Source: Flammeovirga sp. OC4 (GTDB lineage Bacteria; Bacteroidota; Bacteroidia; Cytophagales; Flammeovirgaceae). Taken from it: DNA of 64,000 bases. The stretch lies in NCBI RefSeq assembly GCF_000812565.1, contig NZ_JTAM01000013.1, forward strand, positions 84,380 through 148,379, written 5' to 3'. The translations under genes and the position numbers were made by a program. Below are positions 1-8,708 of this stretch, piece after piece; within the stretch, counting starts at the first letter, position 1; the number at the start of each line of letters is the position of its first letter. A model generated the notes under the pieces. The model did not search any database. It was not told the DNA's origin and saw only the letters and a list, made by a program, of their open reading frames with translations.

Positions 1-61
1 AATTCTTACTTTATCTAAAAACTTGAAACTAATTAAGTCAAGTCTTTTATCTATTAAAGCC

Positions 62-69
62 CAAATATA
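62..69 (-). promoter_or_regulatory. Putative leftward -7 element
   Basis: Read on the minus strand this is TATATTTG, an exact match to the Bacteroidota -7 consensus TAnnTTTG. No matching -33 TTG lies at normal spacing, and no minus-strand ATG occurs between here and base 1. If it works, it drives a gene or RNA starting beyond the left edge. The match alone is weak in AT-rich DNA. Confidence 0.3.
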
Positions 70-223
70 GGAGATTTTTTTGAGCTTAACTTGTGTTCTA
101 GTGTATTTAGAATTGGTGAAAGAGCATAATTTTAAAGAATTTTAATACTTTTTTTTCATCAAAAAGGACGTATTGTGTGTCACGAATAATGCACGGCAAT
201 TCTAATTAATTAAATTTGCCACT

Positions 224-1132
224 ATGATTAAGAAAAACTTCTACATATTTAGCTTGATGGGCTTGCTTTTGATGACAGCTTCTTGTGATCAAGTCAAAAA
301 AACATTTTCAAAAGTAATAGAGGAAGAGAATATTCAAAATTCTAGAATCCCTTTGGCTAGAGTGAATGATAAAGTGTTATATGATACTGAATTGAAGAAT
401 TTATTTACAGATAGAATGTCTCGTAAAGATTCCATCAATATCAGAGATAGATATATTAATACTTGGGTCCGAAAAGTGATTACTTTGGAAAGGGCAGCTT
501 CTCAGGTGAATGTGGAGAAATTGGATTTGGATAGGAGATTGGAGGAATATAAGTTCCAACTGATCATGCACGAATATGAGAGAGAATATATTACTTCTCA
601 TCTTGATACGATAGTCACTGATGAACAAGTGAAGTCTTATTACCTTCAAAATTCGGAGGACTTTATTTTGAAAACAAACATTGTAAGAGGTTCTTTTTTG
701 AGGTATCCTAATTCAGCTCCTGAATTGAAGAAAGTGAAGGATTGGGTGAAAAGTAAAAAAGTGAAAGATAAAGAAAAATTAAGATCTTCTGCTTTTGCTT
801 ATGCAGATTTTGTACATTTGGAAGATTCGGTGTGGTTAGATTTGGATGAACTTCTCTTCGGTACTCCATTTATGAACTCCCAGTCTGAGGTGACCAATTT
901 GCTGAAAAGAGATAAATTGTGGGAAGCAAGTGATGAATCCAATACTTATATCTATAAAATTGATGATTATAAGATCGTGGATCAAACACCTCCTTTACAG
1001 TTTGTATCAAAACAAGTGAAGAATGTGATCTTAGGAAAAAGAAAATTGAAGCTTCGTAGTGAGTTGGAAAGTCAATTGTATGATGAAGCTACAAAAAATA
1101 ATGAATATGAGATTTTTGTCTCAGAAGAATAA
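224..1132 (+). CDS. Lipoprotein related to SurA N-terminal domain (no PPIase domain)
   Basis: The product has 302 residues. A lipoprotein signal is visible: basic start, hydrophobic stretch and a TASC lipobox with Cys21, so it is probably a lipid-anchored envelope protein. The region after it (about 45-150) is rich in charged helices and resembles the N-terminal chaperone part of SurA/PpiC-like proteins. I cannot see a parvulin catalytic domain in the rest. It ends 42 bases before the SurA homologue at 1175, so the two are probably co-transcribed and may act together on outer-membrane protein folding. A TAAATTTG match to the -7 consensus lies at 211-218, very close to the ATG, so any transcript from it would be nearly leaderless. 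The SurA relationship is inferred from fold-like pattern and context. Confidence 0.7.
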   Translation: MIKKNFYIFSLMGLLLMTASCDQVKKTFSKVIEEENIQNSRIPLARVNDKVLYDTELKNLFTDRMSRKDSINIRDRYINTWVRKVITLERAASQVNVEKLDLDRRLEEYKFQLIMHEYEREYITSHLDTIVTDEQVKSYYLQNSEDFILKTNIVRGSFLRYPNSAPELKKVKDWVKSKKVKDKEKLRSSAFAYADFVHLEDSVWLDLDELLFGTPFMNSQSEVTNLLKRDKLWEASDESNTYIYKIDDYKIVDQTPPLQFVSKQVKNVILGKRKLKLRSELESQLYDEATKNNEYEIFVSEE

Positions 1133-1174
1133 ACGCTAAACAGAAAATACTTTAAATAGAAGTATAGAGTCAAT

Positions 1175-2524
1175 ATGAATCAACGTACTTACACCTTAAT
1201 AGGAATTTTATTCCTTTTTGCATCATCTCTATTCGCACAAGACGATGCTGTACCGGTCGATAAAATCATAGCCAAAGTAGATAATAACATCATTTTATTG
1301 TCTGAAGTTGAAGCGGGCTATCAACAAATGCTTGCTAATGGACAATATCCTCAAGATAAAAAAGCAGCAAAATGTGATATCCTAAAGGGGTTGATCGTGA
1401 ATAAAATCATGTATGCAAAAGCTCAAATTGACTCCATTGAAGTGGATGATGCAAGAGTGGCGGACGAATTAGAAAGACGTATGCAGTATTTTATTCTTCA
1501 AGCTGGTTCTCAAGAAAAATTAGAAAAGACATTAGGTAGTTCTGTAAACGACTTGAGAGATGATTTGAGAGATCAAGTAAAAGAACAAATGACTGTGCAG
1601 ACGATGCAACAGCAAATCATTTCTGGTGTTACGATTACGCCAAAGCAAGTGAAAAAATATTTTGAGTCTATTCCTAAAGATAGTATTCCATTCCTATCTG
1701 CAGAAGTGAAAGTAGGTCAGATTGTAAGAGAGCCTCAAGTATCAGAATCAGAGAAAGAAAAGGCAAGACAACAATTGTTGGACATTAAGAAAAGAATTCA
1801 AGACGGTGAGGATTTTGGTGTTTTAGCAAAGCAATATTCTCAAGATTATGGTTCAGCAAGAAAGGGTGGTGACCTTGGATGGCACGGTAGAGGTGAATTA
1901 GTACCAGAATTTGAAGAAATTGCTTTAACTGTAGAACCAAATGAAATAGCAGATCCTGTAGAGTCTGATTTCGGTTATCACTTAATTCAGTTGTTGGAGA
2001 GAAGAGGTGGTCGTTTCAGAGCAAGACATATTTTGATTAGACCAAAGTCAAATTACCAAGACGTCAAAGATGCGGTGGTCTTTTTGGACAGTATCCGTAC
2101 CTTAATTGCTGAAACAGATACATTAGGTTTTGAAAAGGCAGTAAACCTTTATTCTGATGATCAACCTACACGTGCCAATGCAGGTTATTTCAAGAATAAC
2201 GTAACAGGTAGTTCTTATATGGCAACAGACGAGTTAGATCCTGTAGTATTCTTTGCTATTGATACAATGAAAGTGGGTAATACTTCTAAACCATTAAAGT
2301 ACCGTACGGAAGATGGTCAAGATGCGGTGAGAATTATTTACTATTCTGATTATAAGCCTCCGCATTACGCGAACTTAAAAGATGATTATCAAAAGTTACA
2401 GCAGGCTACTTTGAATAGTCAGAAGAATGAGATCCTTGAAAAATGGATCAAGACAGCCAAAAATGATGTCTTCATTGAGATCGATCCAGAATATGAAGGA
2501 TGTAATCTTCTAGAAGGGATATAA
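1175..2524 (+). CDS. surA: Periplasmic peptidylprolyl isomerase, SurA-like
   Basis: The 449-residue product has a cleavable signal peptide ending near the SLFAQ motif (residue 22). It is followed by a SurA-type N-terminal chaperone region (about 25-170), a first rotamase/parvulin domain (about 175-280, with GGDLGWHGRGELVPEFE and the closing DFGYHLIQLLERR) and a second, more diverged parvulin-like domain starting at RARHILIRPK (about 285-400). A short C-terminal tail carries the lone Cys of EGCNLLEGI. The family catalyses cis-trans prolyl isomerisation and escorts unfolded outer-membrane proteins through the periplasm. Length and domain order match SurA (about 430 residues). It lies directly downstream of the related lipoprotein and is closed by a terminator at 2549-2586. 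Confidence 0.9.
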   Translation: MNQRTYTLIGILFLFASSLFAQDDAVPVDKIIAKVDNNIILLSEVEAGYQQMLANGQYPQDKKAAKCDILKGLIVNKIMYAKAQIDSIEVDDARVADELERRMQYFILQAGSQEKLEKTLGSSVNDLRDDLRDQVKEQMTVQTMQQQIISGVTITPKQVKKYFESIPKDSIPFLSAEVKVGQIVREPQVSESEKEKARQQLLDIKKRIQDGEDFGVLAKQYSQDYGSARKGGDLGWHGRGELVPEFEEIALTVEPNEIADPVESDFGYHLIQLLERRGGRFRARHILIRPKSNYQDVKDAVVFLDSIRTLIAETDTLGFEKAVNLYSDDQPTRANAGYFKNNVTGSSYMATDELDPVVFFAIDTMKVGNTSKPLKYRTEDGQDAVRIIYYSDYKPPHYANLKDDYQKLQQATLNSQKNEILEKWIKTAKNDVFIEIDPEYEGCNLLEGI

Positions 2525-2548
2525 AACAAGATATTGAATCTTATAACG

Positions 2549-2586
2549 AGAGGTATAATGATGATAATTATTATACCTCTTTTTTG
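2549..2586 (+). terminator. Intrinsic terminator after surA
   Basis: Eleven-base-pair perfect stem (AGAGGTATAAT paired with ATTATACCTCT), ten-base loop, then a run of T. It ends the two-gene folding operon. Confidence 0.9.
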
Positions 2587-2899
2587 TGAGTTTTACTTTT
2601 AAAACTTTGAAGTTGAGGATGAGTTTAAAGAAAAAGGGACAGGATCTATATCTTTGATAGAAGGAGAGGAGGCTTTTCATGGAATCTTTTTAGTTCCTTA
2701 CATTTTTGAATGAATGCTCTTTTCTTTAGAATACATAATATTTTTGTTGTTATACTTCTAAATTCGTTCTTGATTTATTCCTCAAAAAAAACTAATTTCA
2801 ATTGTCCTAAAATATAGGATGAATTGATAAGTGAATACTTCATTGATTTTTTACTTTGCTTTTAGCAAGCAATTAAGTCGCTAGAATAACAATTAAAAC
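2587..2899. other. Intergenic region with a coding-like remnant
   Basis: There is no complete gene here. Bases 2603-2713 hold a stop-bounded stretch of 36 sense codons without a start. Its conceptual product has balanced coding-like composition (contains EDEFKEKGTGS and EGEEAFHGIF), so it could be a decayed gene fragment. A small hairpin, TCCTA-aaata-TAGGA, lies near 2803-2819. No clear promoter for the gene at 2900 was found. Confidence 0.35.
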
Positions 2900-3874
2900 A
2901 TGACGTCAAAAATCACTTTTGGATCTGATAAAGAAGCAGCAGATGCATTACATAAAAAATATAATCAATTAAAAGAGGAAATTGGAAAGGTTGTCATTGG
3001 ACAGGAAGATACCGTACATTTTGTATTGACGGCTATTTTTAGTCAAGGACATGCACTCTTACAAGGTGTGCCAGGTCTAGCCAAAACCCTTTTGATTAAT
3101 ACAGTTGCTCAAGCCTTAGATTTGGATTTCAGCAGGATTCAATTCACTCCCGATTTGATGCCGTCAGATATTTTAGGAGCGGAAACAATGGATCAGGATC
3201 GTAAATTTAAATTCGTAAAAGGTCCTATTTTCTCTAATATTATTCTAGCGGATGAGATCAACCGTACTCCTCCAAAAACACAATCGGCGCTTTTGGAAGC
3301 GATGCAGGAATATAAGGTGACAATTGCCAATCAAGAGTTTCAATTAGAGAAACCTTTCTTTGTATTAGCAACACAAAACCCTATTGAGCAAGAAGGTACA
3401 TATCCATTGCCAGAAGCACAATTAGACCGTTTCATGTTCAATATCATTTTGGATTATCCGTCATACGCAGATGAGGTAAATGTTGTGAAAACGACAACCA
3501 ATGATGAAAAGAAAGTGGTAGAAAGAGTCATGGGAGCAGAAGAAATTTTATACTTCCAGCATTTGATTCGTAGAGTACCAATTGCAGATAATGTAGTGGA
3601 ATACGCAGTGAAACTGGTGCATAAAACACGTCCTAATTCAGAGTTAGCAGATGATTATACTAATAAGTTTGTGGATTGGGGAGCAGGACCAAGGGCATCA
3701 CAGTACTTGGTAATTGCAGCAAAGTGTCATGCTATTTTATCCGGTAAATATTCTCCAGATATTGAAGACATAAAAGCTGTGGCAGTAAGTGTACTAAGGC
3801 ACAGAGTAGTAAGGAACTTCAAAGCAGAAGCAGAAGGGATTACAATAGTAGATATTATTAAAAAACTTTTATAA
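2900..3874 (+). CDS. MoxR-family AAA+ ATPase
   Basis: The 324-residue cytoplasmic protein has a Walker A motif GVPGLAKT at 56-63, a Walker B ILADE at about 115-119 followed by the family signature INRTPPKTQSALLEAMQE, and a sensor region ATQNPIEQEGTYPLPEAQLDRF. These are diagnostic of MoxR ATPases, which act as chaperones in metal insertion or complex maturation and usually sit beside DUF58 and von Willebrand A domain genes. Here it stands alone: surA is upstream, a FGE-sulfatase-domain gene is downstream, and terminators lie on both sides. Length is normal for the family. The target complex cannot be told from this window. Confidence 0.93.
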   Translation: MTSKITFGSDKEAADALHKKYNQLKEEIGKVVIGQEDTVHFVLTAIFSQGHALLQGVPGLAKTLLINTVAQALDLDFSRIQFTPDLMPSDILGAETMDQDRKFKFVKGPIFSNIILADEINRTPPKTQSALLEAMQEYKVTIANQEFQLEKPFFVLATQNPIEQEGTYPLPEAQLDRFMFNIILDYPSYADEVNVVKTTTNDEKKVVERVMGAEEILYFQHLIRRVPIADNVVEYAVKLVHKTRPNSELADDYTNKFVDWGAGPRASQYLVIAAKCHAILSGKYSPDIEDIKAVAVSVLRHRVVRNFKAEAEGITIVDIIKKLL

Positions 3875-3883
3875 GTTTACAGA

Positions 3884-3921
3884 AAGGCCAAATACACCTA
3901 ATTATTTGGCCTTCTTTTTTC
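3884..3921 (+). terminator. Intrinsic terminator after moxR-like gene
   Basis: Perfect 11-bp stem AAGGCCAAATA / TATTTGGCCTT with an eight-base loop, followed by C and a T-run. Confidence 0.9.
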
Positions 3922-3961
3922 TTTAGAAATACGAAAACAAAATAAACTTTAAATAATCTTC

Positions 3962-4750
3962 ATGAACCGTACATTAAAACACACAATTCTATTTTTATCT
4001 AGTTTTTTGATAATACACTTAGCATCCGCTCAAAAAAAGAAAAATTATACAGATAAAGCACAAGGAGTTTCATTTGATATGGTCTTCGTGAAAGGAGGCA
4101 CTTTTAAAATGGGCGATAAGAAAGGGGATTTATTATTAGACAATGGAGTAAACCCTTCTATTCCTGTTCATGAAGTTTCAATTGATGGATTTTTTGTAGG
4201 GAAACATGAAGTTACTCAATCGCTTTGGGAAGCAGTAATGGGAAAAAATCCAAGTGAACTGAAAATGGGAAATCACCCCGTTGAGATGGTTTCTTGGAAT
4301 GATTGTCAAGAGTTTCTTAAGAAGTTAAATACATTAACCGGAGAAAACTACCGTTTGCTAACAGAAGCAGAATGGGAATATGTAACGAGAGGAGGAAAGA
4401 AGATGGCTAACACCGATGCGGCCTCTCAAAATATACCAATGAGAGCATGGATTTCTTCTAATACAGATGACCACCAACATCAAGAAGTAGGCACAAGAGC
4501 AGCCAATGAATTGGGTATTTATGACCTGCAAGGAAACGTTTGGGAGTGGGTCAATGATTGGTATAGTGAAACTTCTTACAAACAATCTACTCATTCGAAC
4601 CCTCAGGGTATTCAAAATGGTACGACAAAAGTATACAGAGGAGGCTCATTTATGAGTGAAGCACTTTTCTGTAGACCTGCCTACCGTAATTTTGATAAGC
4701 CAGATGTGAAAATGAATTTCTTAGGCTTAAGAATAGCAAGATCGCTCTAA
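3962..4750 (+). CDS. Secreted SUMF1/FGE-sulfatase-domain protein
   Basis: The 262-residue product has a signal peptide (basic start, hydrophobic core, cleavage near LASAQ at about residue 24). A single formylglycine-generating-enzyme-like domain follows: VKGGTFKMGD, then the HEVSIDGFFVGKHEVTQSLW block, LLTEAEWEYVTRGG, GNVWEWVNDWY and YRGGSF, ending in FLGLRIARSL. This fold covers sulfatase-activating enzymes and many proteins of other or unknown role such as GldK-like lipoproteins. The context contains no sulfatase gene, and the protein is exported, so enzymatic activation of a sulfatase is not implied. Its last four bases overlap the convergent gene at 4747. Confidence 0.88.
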   Translation: MNRTLKHTILFLSSFLIIHLASAQKKKNYTDKAQGVSFDMVFVKGGTFKMGDKKGDLLLDNGVNPSIPVHEVSIDGFFVGKHEVTQSLWEAVMGKNPSELKMGNHPVEMVSWNDCQEFLKKLNTLTGENYRLLTEAEWEYVTRGGKKMANTDAASQNIPMRAWISSNTDDHQHQEVGTRAANELGIYDLQGNVWEWVNDWYSETSYKQSTHSNPQGIQNGTTKVYRGGSFMSEALFCRPAYRNFDKPDVKMNFLGLRIARSL

Positions 4751-5142
4751 TTGTTTTTCTGAAGTTCTTTCTTTTTATTCCTTGCGATAAATAGGAAACC
4801 TAAAGGAGCAAATATCAACGTCGGAATTGTTGAAAGCTCTGGGTTAGGAGTTCCTTTAAAAGAATGAACGGTATAAGTAGCAAGGATTGCGATAGTGGAG
4901 GGAATTAAAACCCCTTTTAAAAATTCACCCTTTGAGGTGTATCTTTCACAAAGTGCCGATACATAACCACCAAATAGGAATGTATAGGCACTTTGTTTTA
5001 ATGCGGCAGTGGTGGCCAAAGGAACGGATTGAGCATCATAATAATTAATGCCAAACACTAAAACACCCAAAAAGAGCGCTCCAGCTAAACCATACCTTAT
5101 ACTTATGTATGTTTTTATATAATGCTTTATCGATTCAATCAT
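4747..5142 (-). CDS. Small multi-span membrane protein, unknown function
   Basis: The 131-residue protein has four hydrophobic segments (around residues 18-36, 48-66, 78-94 and 101-119) and a basic C-terminus (ARNKKKELQKNN). I do not recognise the family. The 3' end overlaps the end of the convergent 3962-4750 gene by four bases, so neither gene has room for a separate terminator. The start at 5142 is the first in-frame ATG and leaves about 100 bases to the divergent symporter gene. It is accepted as a gene because of length and clear membrane periodicity. Confidence 0.7.
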   Translation of the reverse strand: MIESIKHYIKTYISIRYGLAGALFLGVLVFGINYYDAQSVPLATTAALKQSAYTFLFGGYVSALCERYTSKGEFLKGVLIPSTIAILATYTVHSFKGTPNPELSTIPTLIFAPLGFLFIARNKKKELQKNN

Positions 5143-5245
5143 CTCTGTCCTTCAATTTTATTTTTTAACTTGGCGTTTTAAACTCAACTTAAACCATAGC
5201 TAATTTAATAATTAGTGATTTAAACCATAATAAACAAACGAGACT

Positions 5246-6727
5246 ATGAAAGAAAATGTTGAACAATTCAGTAGTAAATGGGGTGTCATTTTAGCTTCAT
5301 TAGGAATGGCTATTGGAGCAGGGAACTTATGGAGGTTTCCACGTTTGGCAGGGCAGTATGGAGGAACATTTATCATCTTGTGGTTTATGTTCTTATTTAT
5401 ATGGTCAATACCCATTCTCCTTTCAGAGTTTTCAATAGGAAAAAAGTTTAAGCAGGGAGTAATCGCTTCTTTCGCTCAAGCTGCCGGAAAGAAGTATACC
5501 TGGATGGGCTTTTTCATCACGATATGTACATTAGGAATCACTTTTTATTACTCCGTCGTAACAGCATGGGGGTTAAGGTATGTTGGACTATCCACAACTT
5601 TATTGGATAATGCAACAGCTCTTGAAAATCTTAATCAAAACTTTTTAGATCAATATTGGCAAAATGTAGCCAACGGAAGTGCATTGACAGTTTTACTTCA
5701 TATTGGAGTGGTTTTGTTTGCCGTTTTTATGTTGTATAAAGGCATACAGCAAGGTTTAGAAAGAGTCAATAAAATACTGATTCCATCTTTACTCTTTTTG
5801 ATGTTGTTAGTTGCTGCAGTAGCATTATCAACCGAAAACGGGCCTAAGGGATTACAATATATGTTTCACATTGATCCAGCTTTATTTTTTAATTCTAAAG
5901 TATGGATTGAGGCCGTTACACAATCGGCTTGGAGTACAGGTGCAGGTTGGGGATTAATGTTGACTATTGCTTCTTATTCAAGGGAGAAAGAAGATGTGAC
6001 TTTTAATATTCTGGTCAGCGGAATTGGGAATAACATCGCTTCATTAATTGCAGGAATAGCCATTTTACCTGCTGTATTTGCTATTGCTTCTGATGATGCA
6101 CAAGCCATAGCTTATCTCCAATCAGGAAATACCGCCCTTACATTTACTATTATTCCATTATTATTTGCCAAGATACCTTATGGAGAATTTCTAGGAGTGA
6201 TTTTCTTTATCGCTTTTACTATGGCCGCCTTTAGTTCATTGATCAGTATGATAGAACTTTGCATCAAAACATTTACCGATTTAAAGTTCAATAGAACAAA
6301 AGCGAGTTTCATAACAGCGGTTTTATGCATCGCATTTGGTATGCCTTCGGCAATTTCTTTGGACTTTTTCTCCAATCAGGATTGGGTATGGGGTCTTGGA
6401 CTTTTGATCTCAGGTTTGTTTATCAATTTTGCAGTTCAAAAAAATGGCATCAAGAAATTCAAAGAAGATTATATTGATGAAGATTCGAGCATTATTATAC
6501 CTACAGTTTTATACCAATTCGCCATGTATCTTAATATAGGAATTGGCGTGTTTCTAGTTTGGTGGTGGATGTCGCAAGGTTACAGTGACGCACCTTGGTT
6601 TACAGAAGAGGGAACGTGGAATTTCTTTGACGCTTATTCAAATGCAACAATCGTAACACAGTGGGGAATTTTAATCTTAGTTGGAATGATTTTTAATAAT
6701 TGGTTGTATAGAAAATTCGTGAAGTAA
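5246..6727 (+). CDS. Neurotransmitter:sodium symporter (NSS/SNF) family transporter
   Basis: The 493-residue integral membrane protein has about 12 transmembrane segments. TM1 carries the family signature GMAIGAGNLWRFPRLAGQYGG (about 19-39), which contributes sodium and substrate ligands. The unwound TM6-like region appears as QSAWSTGAGWGLMLTIASYS (about 227-246), close to the family's serine/glycine-rich motif. Bacterial members such as LeuT and Tyt1 import amino acids or related amines with Na+, which fits a marine host. The substrate cannot be predicted. It is transcribed away from the small membrane protein, and ispE follows 67 bases downstream, possibly in the same transcript. Confidence 0.92.
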   Translation: MKENVEQFSSKWGVILASLGMAIGAGNLWRFPRLAGQYGGTFIILWFMFLFIWSIPILLSEFSIGKKFKQGVIASFAQAAGKKYTWMGFFITICTLGITFYYSVVTAWGLRYVGLSTTLLDNATALENLNQNFLDQYWQNVANGSALTVLLHIGVVLFAVFMLYKGIQQGLERVNKILIPSLLFLMLLVAAVALSTENGPKGLQYMFHIDPALFFNSKVWIEAVTQSAWSTGAGWGLMLTIASYSREKEDVTFNILVSGIGNNIASLIAGIAILPAVFAIASDDAQAIAYLQSGNTALTFTIIPLLFAKIPYGEFLGVIFFIAFTMAAFSSLISMIELCIKTFTDLKFNRTKASFITAVLCIAFGMPSAISLDFFSNQDWVWGLGLLISGLFINFAVQKNGIKKFKEDYIDEDSSIIIPTVLYQFAMYLNIGIGVFLVWWWMSQGYSDAPWFTEEGTWNFFDAYSNATIVTQWGILILVGMIFNNWLYRKFVK

Positions 6728-6794
6728 GGTACAGATTGTCATTTCAATTCGTAACTTCGTTGTTCCAAGTAAAACTACAACGTCAAATTGAATA

Positions 6795-7604
6795 ATGATT
6801 TCCTTTCCAAACGCTAAAATTAATATTGGTTTAGCCATAACAAGCAAACGAGAAGATGGGTACCATGATATAGCATCATGTTTTTACCCAATTGGATGGA
6901 CTGATATTTTAGAAATTGTTCCAAGCGAAGAATTATCTTTTTCGAGTACTGGTATTGATATACCCGGAGATGCGAATGGTAATTTATGCTTGAAAGCCTA
7001 TCATTTATTGAAGAGTGATTTTGATATTTCTCCCGTAACTATCCATTTGCATAAGGTGATACCGATTGGAGCAGGATTGGGTGGCGGTTCAGCAGATGGG
7101 GCTTATGCTTTAAAGATGCTGAATGAAATTTTTGAATTGAATTTGTCTACAGAAAAGCTAGAAGAATACGCGTTGGAATTGGGAAGTGATTGCCCGTTTT
7201 TTATTACTAATAATCCATTGTGGGTGACAGGAAGAGGAGAGGTGTTTTCTAAGATAGAATTATCCCTTGAAGGCAAGTGGATTTTGATGGTCAATCCTAA
7301 TATTCATATTTCAACAAAGGAAGCGTACTCAGGAGTAATTCCAATGGAATTAGAAACGGACTTGAAGCAAATTGTTGAGGGTGACATTTCAATATGGAAG
7401 GAAAAAGTAAATAATGATTTCGAGCAAGGAATTTTCAAGAATCATCCGCAAATAAAAGAGATCAAAGAGCAGCTGTACAAAGAAGGAGCAGTGTATGCGA
7501 GTATGACTGGATCTGGTTCTACACTTTTTGGAATTTTTGAAACTAAACCCGTTGAAACTTCATTTTCAACTTTTACTACATGGGTTGGAAAGTTAGATTC
7601 ATAA
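6795..7604 (+). CDS. ispE: 4-diphosphocytidyl-2-C-methyl-D-erythritol kinase
   Basis: The 269-residue GHMP kinase starts with the typical PNAKINIGLAITSKREDGYHDIAS block, which binds the substrate. It carries the ATP-binding motif PIGAGLGGGSADGA (about 94-107), LGSDCPFF, and the C-terminal MTGSGSTLFGIF motif. IspE phosphorylates CDP-methylerythritol in the non-mevalonate (MEP) isoprenoid pathway, so this organism makes isoprenoids by that route. Length is near the family's 260-290 residues. No other MEP gene lies in the window. It is followed by a terminator at 7628. Confidence 0.95.
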   Translation: MISFPNAKINIGLAITSKREDGYHDIASCFYPIGWTDILEIVPSEELSFSSTGIDIPGDANGNLCLKAYHLLKSDFDISPVTIHLHKVIPIGAGLGGGSADGAYALKMLNEIFELNLSTEKLEEYALELGSDCPFFITNNPLWVTGRGEVFSKIELSLEGKWILMVNPNIHISTKEAYSGVIPMELETDLKQIVEGDISIWKEKVNNDFEQGIFKNHPQIKEIKEQLYKEGAVYASMTGSGSTLFGIFETKPVETSFSTFTTWVGKLDS

Positions 7605-7627
7605 AGGTAAAATATAGTAATTTAATG

Positions 7628-7665
7628 AAAGGTTACGAATTGGCGAAAATTCGTAGCCTTTTTTT
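7628..7665 (+). terminator. Intrinsic terminator after ispE
   Basis: Stem AAAGGTTACGAATT / AATTCGTAGCCTTT with one G-T pair and a six-base loop, then seven T. Confidence 0.9.
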
Positions 7666-7696
7666 GTCCGTTTACATTAGTTTAAAAAGATGACTT

Positions 7697-7729
7697 TTGT
7701 TTCCTTTTAAAGGAAACATTTTACTTTTG
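7697..7729 (+). promoter_or_regulatory. Putative distal sdhCAB promoter (P1)
   Basis: TTG at 7697-7699 and TACTTTTG at 7722-7729 (exact TAnnTTTG) are 22 bases apart, within the range described for Bacteroidota promoters. It would give a leader of roughly 230 bases before sdhC. Confidence 0.5.
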
Positions 7730-7875
7730 CAAGTGTCTGACTGACTATTAAATCTTATTTACAGGTTTGTATACTGTTGTAATTCAGTGTTGTATGAGAG
7801 ATAAAATCTTAGCAGAAAGCAAACTGTTTCTGTTGTTTAGATTTATTCAAAATAAGGTTCTGCTGACCACGATTA

Positions 7876-7906
7876 TTGTATCTGTTTTAGTTGAGGTATA
7901 ATTTTG
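7876..7906 (+). promoter_or_regulatory. Putative proximal sdhCAB promoter (P2)
   Basis: TTG at 7876-7878, a 20-base spacer and TAATTTTG at 7899-7906 match the Bacteroidota -33/-7 consensus exactly. A start near 7913 would leave a leader of about 50 bases before sdhC. The 7666-7963 gap holds P1, P2 and no gene. Confidence 0.65.
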
Positions 7907-7963
7907 CAACGAAATAAATTAGAGAACTATCTCACCACAATATTTATCTAAACGTTAATTTTT

Positions 7964-8641
7964 ATGAGTTGGCAGAAATCGTTGAGTAGTACAATCGGGA
8001 GAAAGATTATGATGTCTCTCTCAGGTATTTTACTCATCTTATTCTTAGCCGGACACGTGTCTGGTAACATGACGTTATTAATGGGAAAAGCTGATGCTTT
8101 TAACATGTACGCTCACTTTATGTCTACTAACCCTTTAGTACAAGTAGTAGCGAACGTTTTTAAATTATTCTTCTTAGCTCACATTGTGTATGCGATTATT
8201 TTAACAGCACAAAACAAAAAAGCTAGAGGCGGACAAGCTTACAAAGTAACAAACAAAGACGGTTCTCAAGTATCTAAATACATGGGAGTTTTAGGATCTG
8301 TGATCGCAGTATTCTTAGTTGTTCACTTAGCACAGTATTGGGCAGTAATGCACGAATTAAGAGGTGAAATTTCAACTACAACTATCGACGGTGTAGAAAT
8401 GAAAGATCTTTATTCTGTAGTAGCAGTATCTTATGCTAATCCAATGATTGTTGCAGCTTACGTTATTTCTATGTTTGTATTGGCATTCCACTTATGGCAT
8501 GGCTTTGCAAGTGCTTTCCAAACATTAGGATTAAATAATAAGAGATACACTCCAATTATCGCTTTCTTAGGTAAAGCATATTCTATTATCGTTCCAGTAT
8601 TATTTGGAGCAATTCCAGTTGTAATGTTTTTGAATAGTTAG
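7964..8641 (+). CDS. sdhC: Succinate dehydrogenase/fumarate reductase cytochrome b subunit
   Basis: The 225-residue membrane anchor has five hydrophobic helices, as in the single-subunit (type B, di-haem) anchors of Bacteroidota and Wolinella-type enzymes. Histidines that could ligate haem occur in helices at AGHVSGN, MYAHFMS, FFLAHIVYA, VVHLAQYW and AFHLWHGFAS. It passes electrons between the SdhB iron-sulfur clusters and the quinone pool in the inner membrane. It is the first gene of sdhCAB, and there is no separate sdhD, as expected for this type. The spacing of 67 bases to sdhA is consistent with one operon. Confidence 0.95.
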   Translation: MSWQKSLSSTIGRKIMMSLSGILLILFLAGHVSGNMTLLMGKADAFNMYAHFMSTNPLVQVVANVFKLFFLAHIVYAIILTAQNKKARGGQAYKVTNKDGSQVSKYMGVLGSVIAVFLVVHLAQYWAVMHELRGEISTTTIDGVEMKDLYSVVAVSYANPMIVAAYVISMFVLAFHLWHGFASAFQTLGLNNKRYTPIIAFLGKAYSIIVPVLFGAIPVVMFLNS

Positions 8642-8708
8642 TAAAACAACTTTCCAAAACAAAACATTACAGAGTTATTAATCAATAACATTAAAACTAT
8701 AGAATAGA

